From Planctomycetota bacterium (GTDB lineage: Bacteria > Planctomycetota > PUPC01 > JACPCR01): 19,828 nt of DNA. Of the stretch, positions 1 to 9,497 are shown in pieces. The translations under genes and the position numbers were made by a program. The stretch lies in contig JASLXP010000719.1 in NCBI GenBank assembly GCA_030740295.1, positions 1-19,828 of the forward strand. The letters are read 5' to 3'. How positions within the stretch are numbered: the first letter of the stretch is position 1; each line of letters begins with the position of its first letter. The notes beneath the pieces are model-generated. The model did not search any database, had not been told where the DNA came from, and was given only the letters and a program-made list of their open reading frames with translations.

Positions 1-2376
1 CTGGCGAGGAGCGTAGGACCGGAGCAGGCAGCCGGTGCAATCGAAGTGGTTGCCGATACTCATTGGAGCGAGTGGGGGCCATCCGTTGCGGCCGGAGCCG
101 ATGGTACGATCACCGCCGCCTGGGACGCGTACGACGGGCGAAGCTACAACGTGATGTATCGCAGGCGGATCGACGGCAAGTGGGGCCCCATCGCTGCCGC
201 CGCGTCCGGCCCCGCGTTCCAGGGCCGGCCGCAGTTGGCCCCCGGGAGCGACGGGCAGACGTGGATACTCTGGGAACGGGGAGCCGAAAACTGGGGCAAG
301 CCCCACCGCGGCATGCCGCACAGGAACCCCCGTCTGTCCGACAGCGACGGCCCGCTGCACCGTTTCCGCCGGCTCCACGTAGGAGTGATCGACCGACAGG
401 GGATCGTGCATCGCCTGGCTGCCCCCCTGCCGATGCCCAGTTTCGCCCGGGCGGCGAAGCGAGAGAACTCGCGGGAGAACACAGCCAGGATCGGGGTGTA
501 TTACGAGCGCGGAGTTCTGGCCGTTGACGCGTACGGCCGGCCGTGGGTGGCGTACCGGCACTTCTACACGCCCCAGGCGGCCCTGGCCAGAGGCATGCGA
601 AGCCACGTCGAGCTGGGCTGGCAGTTGTTCGCCAGGTGCCTCGAGGCCGGCGGGTGGTCGAAGCTGTACGCCTTCGACATTCGCCAGCGCGACGGCATGC
701 AGCGTCTGAGCGTCGCGCCGACCGAGCGCGGCCTGGCGGCCGTCTGGACTACCGGTCGTACCGACCGCCGCAAGGACACCCAACCACGGGGTATCGCGCT
801 GGGCCTGTTGTCCCACCCCGGGGGCGAGGAGCCGAAGCCAAGGCTCGAGCCGTCAGAAGCATCGGCCATGGCACCAGCACCACGGCTGGCAGCCGCGAAA
901 CTGGCCACCGTCGGCGGGAAGACCTACCGCCTGTTCTACGGCGATCTTCACCGGCACACGGACCTGTCGTTGTGCTTTCCCTATCTCGACGGATCGATCG
1001 AAGACACCTACCGCTACGCCATCGACGTTGCCGGGCTCGACTTCCTGGGCATTACCGACCACACGCGAGACATCAACCACGGAAACGTGAAGTCGCAGCT
1101 CTGGTGGCGATGCACCAAGGAGGTCACGCGGCACCGGCTTGGGGAGAAGTTCTTCGCAATGTTCACCTACGAGAGGAGCATGGGCGAGACGGACCACAAC
1201 GTCATCACGCTGCGGGACGATGTGCTGCGGAACTTCACTTACCCCCTGACGGAGTTCTGGAAGGAACTGGATCACGACACCTTCACCATCCCGCATGCCC
1301 CGGTCAACGCCAGAACGTGGGCCCACCAGAACGACGCGTTCAGGCCCCTGATGGAGATTTACCAGGGCTGCAGGGATCACGACAGCCAGAGGCAGGCCCA
1401 CGTCGGGCTGGACAAGGGCTATCATCTCGGCTTCATCGCCAGCAGCGACCACGTCTCGACGTCGGCCAGTTACGCCTGCGTCTGGGCGCCAGAGGGCCAG
1501 CTCGAGTCGATCTTCCGTTCCATGCAGGCGCGGCGCACGTTCGGCGCCACGTCAAAAATCCGCCTGATCTTTCGCAGCGGGGATCACTGGATGGGCGAGC
1601 GCTTCACCGCGGCCGAGGTGCCGACGTTCCAGATCGAGATCGACGGCACGGCGCCGCTGAAACAGTTGACTGTGTACGACAACGGCCTGCCGGTCAGTCA
1701 ACTGCCGCTGCCCGACGACAGTTCGTCCGTGAACACCACTTATCGCCCGGGCAAATACTTCACGGGCAGGCACTACGTCTACATCCATCTCGTACAGGCC
1801 GATGGCAACCAGGCATGGTCGTCCCCGATCTGGGTGACCTACGACAACCCCGTCAAGGATCCGAATCCCAAACCTGAACCCGCGCCCAGGTCCACAACGA
1901 AGGCCATCGACGCCCCGGGGAAACTGGGAACACTGGTCAACTACGCGCGCGGAAAACCCGTCACGACGAGCTTCCCCAACAACATCACCGCCGGCCGGCC
2001 CGCGATGGTGACTGACGGCAAGCTCGACCGCCATCTCGGCCATGGCACCAAGGGTACGGCGTGGGCTCAGGTGGACCTCGGCGAGGTAAAGAAACTCGGG
2101 AACATCCGCGTGTGGCACTATTACCAAGACAGAAGATCGTATCTAGGCAACCGCGTGGCAGTTTCGGCCACGGGAAAGTTCGCCGGCGAGGAAACGGTGA
2201 TCTTCGACAGCGCCAAAGACGGCCCTTACAGGGAAACCGAGGCCGGGCGGCTCATCACATTTAAGCCCGTCGAGACCCGCTACATCCGCAACTGGCTCAG
2301 CAAGAACACCGCCAACCGCAGCACCCAGTGGGTGGAGATCGAAGCCTACGGCCCCCTGCCGCACGAGACCAAGTGA
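1..2376 (+). CDS. PHP/DUF3604-type metal-dependent hydrolase with N-terminal beta-propeller and C-terminal discoidin domain (5' partial)
   Basis: The frame is open to base 1, so the gene starts outside the window; GTG at 46 is probably not the true start. Numbering from the first in-window codon, residues about 20-290 carry propeller-like repeats (WSEWGPSVAAGADGTITAAW, then similar W-rich blades). Residues about 312-490 show PHP/DUF3604 signatures: YGDLHRHTD (D315, H317, H319), GITDHT (D353, H354), YERS (E391), H432 in PHAPVN, and SSDH (D483, H484). In PHP enzymes such residues bind two or three metal ions for hydrolysis, often of phosphoesters. An Ig-like stretch follows. Residues about 646-791 look like an F5/8 discoidin domain (NYARGKPVTTS, WAQVDLGEVKKLGNIRVWHY, RYIRNWLS), which usually binds glycans. 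The setting among glycan-degrading genes suggests an extracytoplasmic role, but the signal peptide lies off-window and the substrate is unknown. It ends 95 bases before the next gene on the same strand. Confidence 0.8.
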   Translation: MARSVGPEQAAGAIEVVADTHWSEWGPSVAAGADGTITAAWDAYDGRSYNVMYRRRIDGKWGPIAAAASGPAFQGRPQLAPGSDGQTWILWERGAENWGKPHRGMPHRNPRLSDSDGPLHRFRRLHVGVIDRQGIVHRLAAPLPMPSFARAAKRENSRENTARIGVYYERGVLAVDAYGRPWVAYRHFYTPQAALARGMRSHVELGWQLFARCLEAGGWSKLYAFDIRQRDGMQRLSVAPTERGLAAVWTTGRTDRRKDTQPRGIALGLLSHPGGEEPKPRLEPSEASAMAPAPRLAAAKLATVGGKTYRLFYGDLHRHTDLSLCFPYLDGSIEDTYRYAIDVAGLDFLGITDHTRDINHGNVKSQLWWRCTKEVTRHRLGEKFFAMFTYERSMGETDHNVITLRDDVLRNFTYPLTEFWKELDHDTFTIPHAPVNARTWAHQNDAFRPLMEIYQGCRDHDSQRQAHVGLDKGYHLGFIASSDHVSTSASYACVWAPEGQLESIFRSMQARRTFGATSKIRLIFRSGDHWMGERFTAAEVPTFQIEIDGTAPLKQLTVYDNGLPVSQLPLPDDSSSVNTTYRPGKYFTGRHYVYIHLVQADGNQAWSSPIWVTYDNPVKDPNPKPEPAPRSTTKAIDAPGKLGTLVNYARGKPVTTSFPNNITAGRPAMVTDGKLDRHLGHGTKGTAWAQVDLGEVKKLGNIRVWHYYQDRRSYLGNRVAVSATGKFAGEETVIFDSAKDGPYRETEAGRLITFKPVETRYIRNWLSKNTANRSTQWVEIEAYGPLPHETK

Positions 2377-2402
2377 CAGGCGGCAGGCTGCTTCATTGCT
2401 CC

Positions 2403-2418
2403 CGCGCCACAAGGCGCG
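2403..2418 (+). terminator. Short GC-rich hairpin between genes
   Basis: A perfect 6-bp inverted repeat (CGCGCC, loop ACAA, GGCGCG) lies 27 bases after the stop of the PHP-type gene. No T-run follows, so it is not a textbook intrinsic terminator. It may be an mRNA-processing or partial termination element, or chance in GC-rich DNA. Confidence 0.25.
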
Positions 2419-2471
2419 AGGTGTCATAAAAACTCCTCCTGGACCAGCGGATATCACAGCAGGAGAAAACG

Positions 2472-5400
2472 ATGAAACACATCAGAAGATTTGCCCATCT
2501 GGTAGCGATCGTCCTGATGAGCTTCGCGGGTGCAGCGGCCTTCGCGGAGGATCAGCCTCAAAACCTGATTTCAAACGGCGGATTCGAGGACGGCGCAAGG
2601 GGGTGGAATTGGGGACAGTGGAAAGGGCTCCCGGAGCCGGGATTTGCTGATCGCGATGATCCCTATGAAGGAAAGGCTTCCTACACCATGGGCCTGACCG
2701 GCGTCGAGGGGGAGCGGTTGCTGTATTCCTACACGAACATCGATCCGGCGAAAGATCACGAATTGAGCGTCGTCATGCGCGGGAAGGGCTTGCTGAAACA
2801 GAGCGTCTCCGTCAGCCTGCTGCAGTGGGGCACGGAGAAGGGCGAGAAGCTCAAAGTGCAGGGCTGGGTCTCCCTTGCAGGCCAACCGGACGTCTGGAAA
2901 TTCATCACGACCGGCGGCACGTTTGGCTGGCGGCCGTTTAAGGTCCACATCTATAGACAGACCATCAAATCCAGCACGAAGCGGCTCACCCTTTACATCC
3001 GAAATGCCTCCATCGGCCAGGGCGAACTCGGCATAGACGAAGTATCGCTCATTCCAGTCGAGCCAGTCGAGTACAGGAAGCCGGCCCTCACGAAAAAGAA
3101 AGAGCCAGCGCCGGCGAAGAAGAAAGAGCCCGATCCCGAAAAGAAGAAACCAGGCCCTGCAAAGGCGATGAACAAGCCTCAGACGGCCGCAATTCCGGAA
3201 GAGCCGAAAAGGAAGCCTGGTAAGGAACTGCTCCTCGCTCCCTGCGATTCGACGAAAGGCTGGTCCCTGAATCCGGGAAAGGAGTTCCCCGGCGCCAAGG
3301 GTGAGCTCATGACAGAAGAAGTGGATGGTCGGAAGGTTCTTAAAGTGACCTTCGATCTGTCGGGCGGCGGGCGCTACGCGGGCCCCCAGCGCGCGGTTGC
3401 CATCAGTGCTGCGCACGCGCTCGTGGTTGACATGCGGAGCCCCGGCTGGCGTTCTTTCCTCGCGCGTATTCGCGACGCCACCGGCCAGATCCACGCCGCC
3501 GGATTCAAAACCAGGACCGATGGCTGGGAAAGGATCGAGCTGGCCCTCGCCAAGAAACAGTTTCAAAAGCACTGGGGCGGAGCGAAAGACGGGAAGATTC
3601 ACTTTCCAATCCACAGCGTGCTGATCGCCCCTATTTCGGCAGATGGCCCAAAAGGCACCTTCTGGCTCCGCAGCCTTGGCGTCCTCGCCAGGCAGCCTCA
3701 GCAAACCTGGCAGATTGAAGTGTCCACAGACCAGCCCGGCCACATCCACTTTACTAACGAGCCGAAGGTCAATGTTTCCACAACGATTCGCAATCGTCTG
3801 CGTGAAGAACGCAAAGTGACGGTGACCATCGAGGTCTTCGATCTCGAGGGAAAGAACGTCGCGTCCAGCGAGGGAACTTTCAGTTTCGATCCCTGGGCCG
3901 CGCTGGACGTTCATCTCGGCATCGACTCGCCAGGCCCCGGCTACTTCTACGTTTCGGTGACCGTGGGAGACGGGACTGCGGAAGAGAAGGGCGAGGGCGC
4001 ATTCGGCGTTGTGCCCCGGCCACTGCGCTACGGACAACGCGATCCGCAGTCCTTTTTCGGCATGTCGTGCGACCCGATTTCGGCGGCCCGCATTGGCGTA
4101 CACTGGTCACGGCGTTTCCATTTCTGGAAGTACAGTGAGTATCATCAGGGAGCATACACGTACGCGACCGATCACGTGAAGAAGTGCCTTGCAGCCGGCA
4201 TCGATGTCATGATGCTGTTGGATTACCGCGAGCCGGGTTGGCTCGATCCCAAGACCGGCAAGGACGGTCTTCCGACCGAAGAGGCGCTCGATAGATACGC
4301 CGATTTCGTTCGCGACGCGGTGCGCGCACATCCTGGCGTGGCGGTCTTCGAGATCCAGAACGAACCTAACCTCGAGCTGGGAGCCAGCCGCAATCTTCCC
4401 GTGGACAAAGCGGTGGAATTTTACCTCCGCATCGTAAAGAAAGTCGCTCCAATCATCCGCGAGGAAGCGCCTCATGCTCTCATCTGCGGCTGCACTGTCA
4501 GCGGCGGTGACTACCTGAGCAACTTTCCGTTTTCGCGGCCGGTCCTCAGGAAGGTGGGACGCTATTTTGACATCTTCGGCCCCCACCCGTACGCGTCGCC
4601 CCGCATCTTCGGGCCGGGTCTGCGGCCCGCGTTTCCGGTCGACAACACGGAAACAGAAAAGCACCGGGCCGCCTTCCGGCTTCTCCAGGAATTCGATGGC
4701 CCGCGGAAGATGTGGATCGGCGAGAAAGGCTGGGCGATCAAGGACGAAGCCCCGCTTCAAGGTGAAATCTCGAAGTCCTTCGCCAACTGTGCCGCTAGAT
4801 CGCTCATCATCGCCAAATCCTCGGGCGCGGAGAAGTACATCTGGCACATGCAAGCCAGCAACAGCTACGGGGAGGGCGGAAGATACGCGCTCTTCCGCGG
4901 CGCACCGCTTCAGCCCATGCCCGGCGCGGTTGCTTACGCCAGCGTCGCTCATCACCTCGACCACGCACAGCCCGTCGGCTCTTTCAAGATGGCCGGCGGC
5001 ACCATTCAGGCGAACGTTTTCAACCGGCCGCAGACCAAGACCTCGGTCGCGACGCTTTGGTCCGTGCGCAAACCATTCGCAATGAAAGCAAAGCTGCCGA
5101 AAGGCGCCCGGGTCTTCGATCTTTACGGGAGACACATCGCGGCCGAAAACATCGAACTGACAGGCGCTCCCGTTTTCATTCAGGCGGCCGGTGCAGACGT
5201 GGATGCCCTGCTCGCAGGCATTAAAGAGGCAAGCCTCGCGCCAGGCAGGCCCTTTGAAGTCATCCTGGCTTCACTCGTCGATGTCAGCACATTGCGTCTT
5301 GGGCTCGTCAACCAGACTGCCGACACGCTGCCCCTGCAAAGCCGCCTGGGCGAACAGACCAAACGCATTATCCTGTCCGCAGTGACTGGTCCGACGTGGA

Positions 5401-6119
5401 TCGACATCGGCCTCCGCGCACCTGTGACTCAGCGTGCAGGCAGACCTCTCCAACTGACGCTCGCCGCCGGACAGTCCAAACCGCAACCCATAACCGTGGC
5501 CACCGATGTGCTCCCGGTCACTCGGCGCGCCTCTGTCACCGTTGATGGAAACGCAAAGGACTGGAAAGACGTGCCCGTTATCGTCGTGGACACCAGAGGC
5601 CACATACAGCCCCCGGACCCGGCCGGATGGAATGGGCCTCAGGACTTGAGCGCCAGAGCAAGCCTGGCGTGGGACGACCGTAACCTCTACATGCTCGTGC
5701 GCGTGACCGATGACAAACACGTCACGCCGAACCTCCAGGCCTACTGGGTAAGCGACAGCTTGCAGATCGCCGTGGACATAATGAACGATGCCTGTGAAAC
5801 CGCGGGCTTCGACGATGACGACCGAGAATACGGAGTCGTGGTAGACGCCAAAGGTACGCACATTTACCAGACCCATCCGCGAGATCCGCGCCCCAACTTC
5901 CACGCGTCGGCCAAACGCGCCGGCAGCGAAACGGTCTACGAGATGGCATTCCCATGGGCCGACCTGGGCCGCCAGCTACGGTCCGGCATGGTCTTCTCCC
6001 TGAACTTCATCGCCAACGAGAACGACGGCGCCGGCCGCAAATACTGGATGGGCATCACCCCCGGCATCGGCGAAGGCAAGCGACCAAGTGTGTATCGAGA
6101 TTTCTATCTGGCGAAGTAG
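2472..6119 (+). CDS. Exported multidomain clan GH-A-like glycoside hydrolase with carbohydrate-binding modules
   Basis: A 1215-residue protein. The ATG follows AGGAG (2461-2465) at 6 bases. Residues 1-25 form a signal peptide ending AAAFA before EDQ. Order: a CBM4/9-like jelly roll at about 30-195 (starts NLISNGGFEDGARGW); a Lys/Pro-rich linker at 207-232; a second beta-sandwich at about 236-410; an Ig-like region to about 515; a TIM barrel at about 525-870; and a C-terminal CBM9-like domain at about 1019-1215 (VDGNAKDWKDVP, LAWDDRNLYMLVRVTDD). In the barrel, E631 in QNEPN is the likely acid/base and E751 in WIGEKGW the likely nucleophile; the 120-residue gap fits clan GH-A retaining enzymes. 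It resembles the GH39/GH5 style, but I cannot assign a family and the substrate is unknown. The next gene starts 13 bases downstream, so the two are probably cotranscribed. Confidence 0.85.
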   Translation: MKHIRRFAHLVAIVLMSFAGAAAFAEDQPQNLISNGGFEDGARGWNWGQWKGLPEPGFADRDDPYEGKASYTMGLTGVEGERLLYSYTNIDPAKDHELSVVMRGKGLLKQSVSVSLLQWGTEKGEKLKVQGWVSLAGQPDVWKFITTGGTFGWRPFKVHIYRQTIKSSTKRLTLYIRNASIGQGELGIDEVSLIPVEPVEYRKPALTKKKEPAPAKKKEPDPEKKKPGPAKAMNKPQTAAIPEEPKRKPGKELLLAPCDSTKGWSLNPGKEFPGAKGELMTEEVDGRKVLKVTFDLSGGGRYAGPQRAVAISAAHALVVDMRSPGWRSFLARIRDATGQIHAAGFKTRTDGWERIELALAKKQFQKHWGGAKDGKIHFPIHSVLIAPISADGPKGTFWLRSLGVLARQPQQTWQIEVSTDQPGHIHFTNEPKVNVSTTIRNRLREERKVTVTIEVFDLEGKNVASSEGTFSFDPWAALDVHLGIDSPGPGYFYVSVTVGDGTAEEKGEGAFGVVPRPLRYGQRDPQSFFGMSCDPISAARIGVHWSRRFHFWKYSEYHQGAYTYATDHVKKCLAAGIDVMMLLDYREPGWLDPKTGKDGLPTEEALDRYADFVRDAVRAHPGVAVFEIQNEPNLELGASRNLPVDKAVEFYLRIVKKVAPIIREEAPHALICGCTVSGGDYLSNFPFSRPVLRKVGRYFDIFGPHPYASPRIFGPGLRPAFPVDNTETEKHRAAFRLLQEFDGPRKMWIGEKGWAIKDEAPLQGEISKSFANCAARSLIIAKSSGAEKYIWHMQASNSYGEGGRYALFRGAPLQPMPGAVAYASVAHHLDHAQPVGSFKMAGGTIQANVFNRPQTKTSVATLWSVRKPFAMKAKLPKGARVFDLYGRHIAAENIELTGAPVFIQAAGADVDALLAGIKEASLAPGRPFEVILASLVDVSTLRLGLVNQTADTLPLQSRLGEQTKRIILSAVTGPTWIDIGLRAPVTQRAGRPLQLTLAAGQSKPQPITVATDVLPVTRRASVTVDGNAKDWKDVPVIVVDTRGHIQPPDPAGWNGPQDLSARASLAWDDRNLYMLVRVTDDKHVTPNLQAYWVSDSLQIAVDIMNDACETAGFDDDDREYGVVVDAKGTHIYQTHPRDPRPNFHASAKRAGSETVYEMAFPWADLGRQLRSGMVFSLNFIANENDGAGRKYWMGITPGIGEGKRPSVYRDFYLAK
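3090..3167 (+). repeat. Lys/Pro-rich linker encoded by degenerate repeats
   Basis: This segment encodes residues 207-232 of the surrounding hydrolase, with KKKEPAPA, KKKEPDPE and KKKPGPA in succession. It separates two beta-sandwich modules and looks like a flexible, positively charged spacer. The repeat is clear in protein but only approximate in DNA, so it is an old or constrained repeat and not a fresh tandem duplication. Confidence 0.7.
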
Positions 6120-6132
6120 ATTGATCCCAAAC

Positions 6133-9100
6133 ATGAAAAGACAGAGCCAAATCAATCGCTGCCATTGCGCCGTGGCCATCCCAGTGCAAACGATGATGGT
6201 GGTCGCCCTGGCCTTTTTTTGCCTTCTGAGCCCTGCCCAGGCCGACTTCCTCAGACCTCTGCCCGTCAAACCCGAACAGAAGCCCTGCATCCTGCTCGAG
6301 GCAGAACATGAGGACAAGAAGAGCGGAGACGCGCCGAAGAATCTCCAGGTCTGTTATGCAGAATTGGTCGAGCACAACGCAGGGAGAGCCTTCATTCACG
6401 GCAATGCCCTGGTCCTGCGCAAAGCAGGGCACGCCCATAGCTCGGCAACGCTGCGGTACAAGCTGCCGGAAGATGTACTGCCAGGCGAGTATCTCATCTG
6501 GACTTCCTTCACTCTCGGCGGAGTGGCAACCCAGACCTTCAGCTTTCGCATCGGGTCGGACACCGACCATTTGACTCAGCGTACTTCGTTCAACCAGTCC
6601 AACCGTGTCTCGTGGAAGACTGAATGGCGGAGGGGGTCAGCACGCTTGAAGGTCTATCCCGGTGACAGGTACCTCGAGATCCAGGTGAAAGGCATGGCCA
6701 GCCAGCAGAAACAGGTGGATGCCTTCCTGCTGGTTCTGGCCGAACGCCTTCCGGAAAATGTAACGCTGGAAACTGCTACCTGGCGCGCCGCGACTGACTC
6801 ACTCGCATCGTTGAGACCCGACTTCCGGATTTACATCCTCGAAAGCCAAGACGGCAGAGATGCCGATTCGTTCTTCAAGCTCATCGCCACTCAGATGACG
6901 CCCGCGAAGAAAGAAAGGTTAACGATTACCACTTTCATCGGAAATAACGCCGCCGATCTTGCTGAGAGCATGCAACTGAAGCGTCTCCCAGCCATGATGA
7001 TCATGGACGACCGCTACGCGCTGCGGGGTGTGCTCATTGGAAAGGTTACGGAAAAGGAAGTGGCGGAGTTCGTCTCATCATCCATGACGACTGGCAGAGC
7101 GACGGGGCCGTTCCTCAAGAGAGCCAGACACTTTCCTGAAAAGCCCAAGCCCCTGCAAAATGGATCGCCACGGGCCTGGCTGGTTGTTGACAAGTGGGGT
7201 GGACCGGCCGGTTTCTCTCTCTGGGGAATCGAGGCCGAACCGCGGCTCCGTCCCAATCCGGGCGAACCGGTGACCGCAGTCGTGTTCGACAGCCGCCGGC
7301 CCACGGAATGGGCACAGAAGCAAACGATGGAAATTGGAATGGCCGTCATCAATCCCAGTACCGGCGACTACTCGTGGGCAAGAGGAGTGGGATACGCTCA
7401 TGTTTTCCTCCACGCCGAGGAGGAGATGGACTGTCTTGTGCACACGTCCCACACCGGTTTCTTCAGCGCGGCGTGGCTTGACGGCCATCGAGTGAGTTTT
7501 GAAAAGGATCCCGCTCCGCCCGCAGCTTTCTCCGGAGAGCAGGAAACGGAAAAGCCGACGGTGACGGGAATCAACGACCAGGGCGGGAAGGTCCGAGTGA
7601 CGCTCGGCAAAAGGGAAGCGCCGAGATTGGCTCGATTGAAGATGACAAAGGGCTGGCACCGGCTGTTGCTGAAATTCGTCATGCAGCACGGAAAGGACAG
7701 AGTCTTTTCTTTCGCCGCAAGATTCACCGACGAGCAGGGACACCCGACGAAAGGGCTGCGCACGCAGTTGAGCGACCCGAAAGCCGACCATGAGCTCAGA
7801 GCCGATGCAACGCGATTGAAGTTTGTCCTAAACAACGATGCGCCATCCAACCTGGTGTATCCCGGCCGGCCCCTGAAACTGCGTTTTGATTTGCGCTGGC
7901 AGCGCATCAGAGGGAACAGAGGCATTGTTATGCCCATCATTCCTTTCGATGCGAAGCTGGAACTGGCCATGACCGACTATGACGGTAAGGAGATCGAACG
8001 GAGGGAGATTGAGGCACAATTTCCTGCCGCCCTGTCAGTGGATTTTGGGAAGGCACCGGAGACGGGTTACTACGCCTTGCAGGCGACCCTGTTCAGTAAG
8101 GCCGGCAAAGTGATACTTGTCTGTCCGCCCGATGGCTTCAGCGTGATTCGCGGCGCCGCGGCCCAGTATGCTCGCAGGGATACGAAGGAAATGGCGGTCA
8201 CCTACTACTTTATGGGATCGGGAGAACGGGCTACCTATCGCAAGGCTTTCCCCTGGATGACGCGCATGGGAATCTATCGAAACATCGGTTCGAGTCCCGG
8301 CTTTCCACTGGATATGGCGGAGGAGGCAAAGAAATTGGGCATCGCCCTGACCATGGATTTCTGGGACATTCACAACGCCTATACCCAGCAGGCCAGACTG
8401 GATCTCGCAAAGAAGGCCGCGCCTCACACGCGCTGGTTCAAGTCGTTCAACGAAGTCGATATCCACCATAGAGTCAGAAAAACGCCCGAACATTGGGTCA
8501 GTCGAACGAAAGGGGAGTATGAGTCCGTCAAGGCGGCGCGTCCGGACGGAATCTTCGTCGGGGGGAGTCTGGTTCGGCCGGGCACGGACGACTGGTTCAC
8601 CAGTTGCATCAAGCTCGGCCTCGACAAGTACATTGATGTCTGGGACGTGCACGCCTACCCGCAGCGTCCACCGACGCTTGGAGGCACCCTCTCCAACTCA
8701 CCCAACGAAACTGAGCTGGGAGTCTTTACCTGCTACAAGCGTGCAGGAATGAAAAACGCCAAGCCCTTCTGGATTGGCGAAACGGGTGCCCGCGCGTGCC
8801 ATGGCTTCGATGCCCGTCGCTGGCAGGCAGACACGATCGCCAAGATGGTCGCCTGCGTGTGCAGTCGCGAAGATTTCCAGTACATCGGCTTTCTGTGGCC
8901 CTGGACATATGCGCGGGGCAACGACATCGTGACCGCCCACATGCCCGGCGAGGCCGCATACTACACGGTCAGTGCTCTGATCGATGGCTTTCCTTACACG
9001 CGGCTCGACGTCGGCGACAGAAACGTCCAGGCCGCAATATTTGGAAAGACACGGATGCTCTGGAGAACCAGAGGTTCCGGGCGCGTCCGTCTGCCACTTC

Positions 9101-9252
9101 GAGGGACGGAGCCCTGGGTCATTGTGGACGTCGTGGGTCGCGTTCGCGAATTCGCCGTGGAGGAAGATGGCCATGCAAATCTCAAACTCACTGGCAGCCC
9201 GGTCTACGTGCTGACAAAAGCCGACTATGAGCGATTGACAGCATTCGAGTAG
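6133..9252 (+). CDS. Exported clan GH-A-like hydrolase with N-terminal CBM and embedded thioredoxin-like domain
   Basis: A 1039-residue protein when started at ATG 6133, 13 bases after the previous stop. No good Shine-Dalgarno is visible, so translation may be coupled; an in-frame GTG at 6088 lies inside the upstream gene and gives a poorer leader. Residues 1-37 form a signal peptide with a long n-region (core MMVVALAFFCLLSPAQA). Residues about 55-205 resemble a CBM6/35-type module (CILLEAEHED, YLEIQVKG). Residues about 231-316 look like a thioredoxin fold (FRIYILES, cis-Pro P286 in RLPAMMIMD, VTEKEVAEFV) without CxxC. Beta-rich domains fill about 330-690. A TIM barrel at about 695-960 has E774 in SFNEVD (likely acid/base) and E883 in WIGETGA (likely nucleophile). 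A C-terminal beta-sandwich follows. The substrate is unknown, and the architecture differs from the preceding hydrolase. Confidence 0.8.
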   Translation: MKRQSQINRCHCAVAIPVQTMMVVALAFFCLLSPAQADFLRPLPVKPEQKPCILLEAEHEDKKSGDAPKNLQVCYAELVEHNAGRAFIHGNALVLRKAGHAHSSATLRYKLPEDVLPGEYLIWTSFTLGGVATQTFSFRIGSDTDHLTQRTSFNQSNRVSWKTEWRRGSARLKVYPGDRYLEIQVKGMASQQKQVDAFLLVLAERLPENVTLETATWRAATDSLASLRPDFRIYILESQDGRDADSFFKLIATQMTPAKKERLTITTFIGNNAADLAESMQLKRLPAMMIMDDRYALRGVLIGKVTEKEVAEFVSSSMTTGRATGPFLKRARHFPEKPKPLQNGSPRAWLVVDKWGGPAGFSLWGIEAEPRLRPNPGEPVTAVVFDSRRPTEWAQKQTMEIGMAVINPSTGDYSWARGVGYAHVFLHAEEEMDCLVHTSHTGFFSAAWLDGHRVSFEKDPAPPAAFSGEQETEKPTVTGINDQGGKVRVTLGKREAPRLARLKMTKGWHRLLLKFVMQHGKDRVFSFAARFTDEQGHPTKGLRTQLSDPKADHELRADATRLKFVLNNDAPSNLVYPGRPLKLRFDLRWQRIRGNRGIVMPIIPFDAKLELAMTDYDGKEIERREIEAQFPAALSVDFGKAPETGYYALQATLFSKAGKVILVCPPDGFSVIRGAAAQYARRDTKEMAVTYYFMGSGERATYRKAFPWMTRMGIYRNIGSSPGFPLDMAEEAKKLGIALTMDFWDIHNAYTQQARLDLAKKAAPHTRWFKSFNEVDIHHRVRKTPEHWVSRTKGEYESVKAARPDGIFVGGSLVRPGTDDWFTSCIKLGLDKYIDVWDVHAYPQRPPTLGGTLSNSPNETELGVFTCYKRAGMKNAKPFWIGETGARACHGFDARRWQADTIAKMVACVCSREDFQYIGFLWPWTYARGNDIVTAHMPGEAAYYTVSALIDGFPYTRLDVGDRNVQAAIFGKTRMLWRTRGSGRVRLPLRGTEPWVIVDVVGRVREFAVEEDGHANLKLTGSPVYVLTKADYERLTAFE

Positions 9253-9497
9253 GAAGATTGGACGGTGGATTTCTCTGGCTTCTTTTACGAGAAGAACGCG
9301 TCATCTGGAAGAGGCCACCGGACTGCCAAGGTGCCCGATAGGAGTTCAGGTCAAACACGCGTCGACACCATCAGGAGCTGTCAGACCGTGAAGCACTGCT
9401 GGTCAAGCCGGCGACCCCAACTTACAATTCCGATGTTGCGCGAGGGCAGACCGATCGGGAGGTCTCACTGATTCAAAGTGCAGGGATAAGAACAGCT

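Noticed and set aside
543..1877. A 444-codon plus-strand frame overlapping the PHP-type gene
   Set aside because: The translation is rich in Arg, His and Gly without motifs, and the other frame carries the complete PHP metal site.
2571..4103. A 510-codon minus-strand open frame antisense to the first GH-A hydrolase
   Set aside because: Its translation is Arg/Gly/Val-rich without any family signature, while the plus strand encodes a signal peptide, binding modules and a catalytic barrel.
9265..9471. A 68-codon open frame in the gap before the URO-D gene
   Set aside because: It has no Shine-Dalgarno, no recognisable motif, and a low-information composition. The frame of the URO-D gene is also open here to 9342, but has no ATG, GTG or TTG start and no family match.
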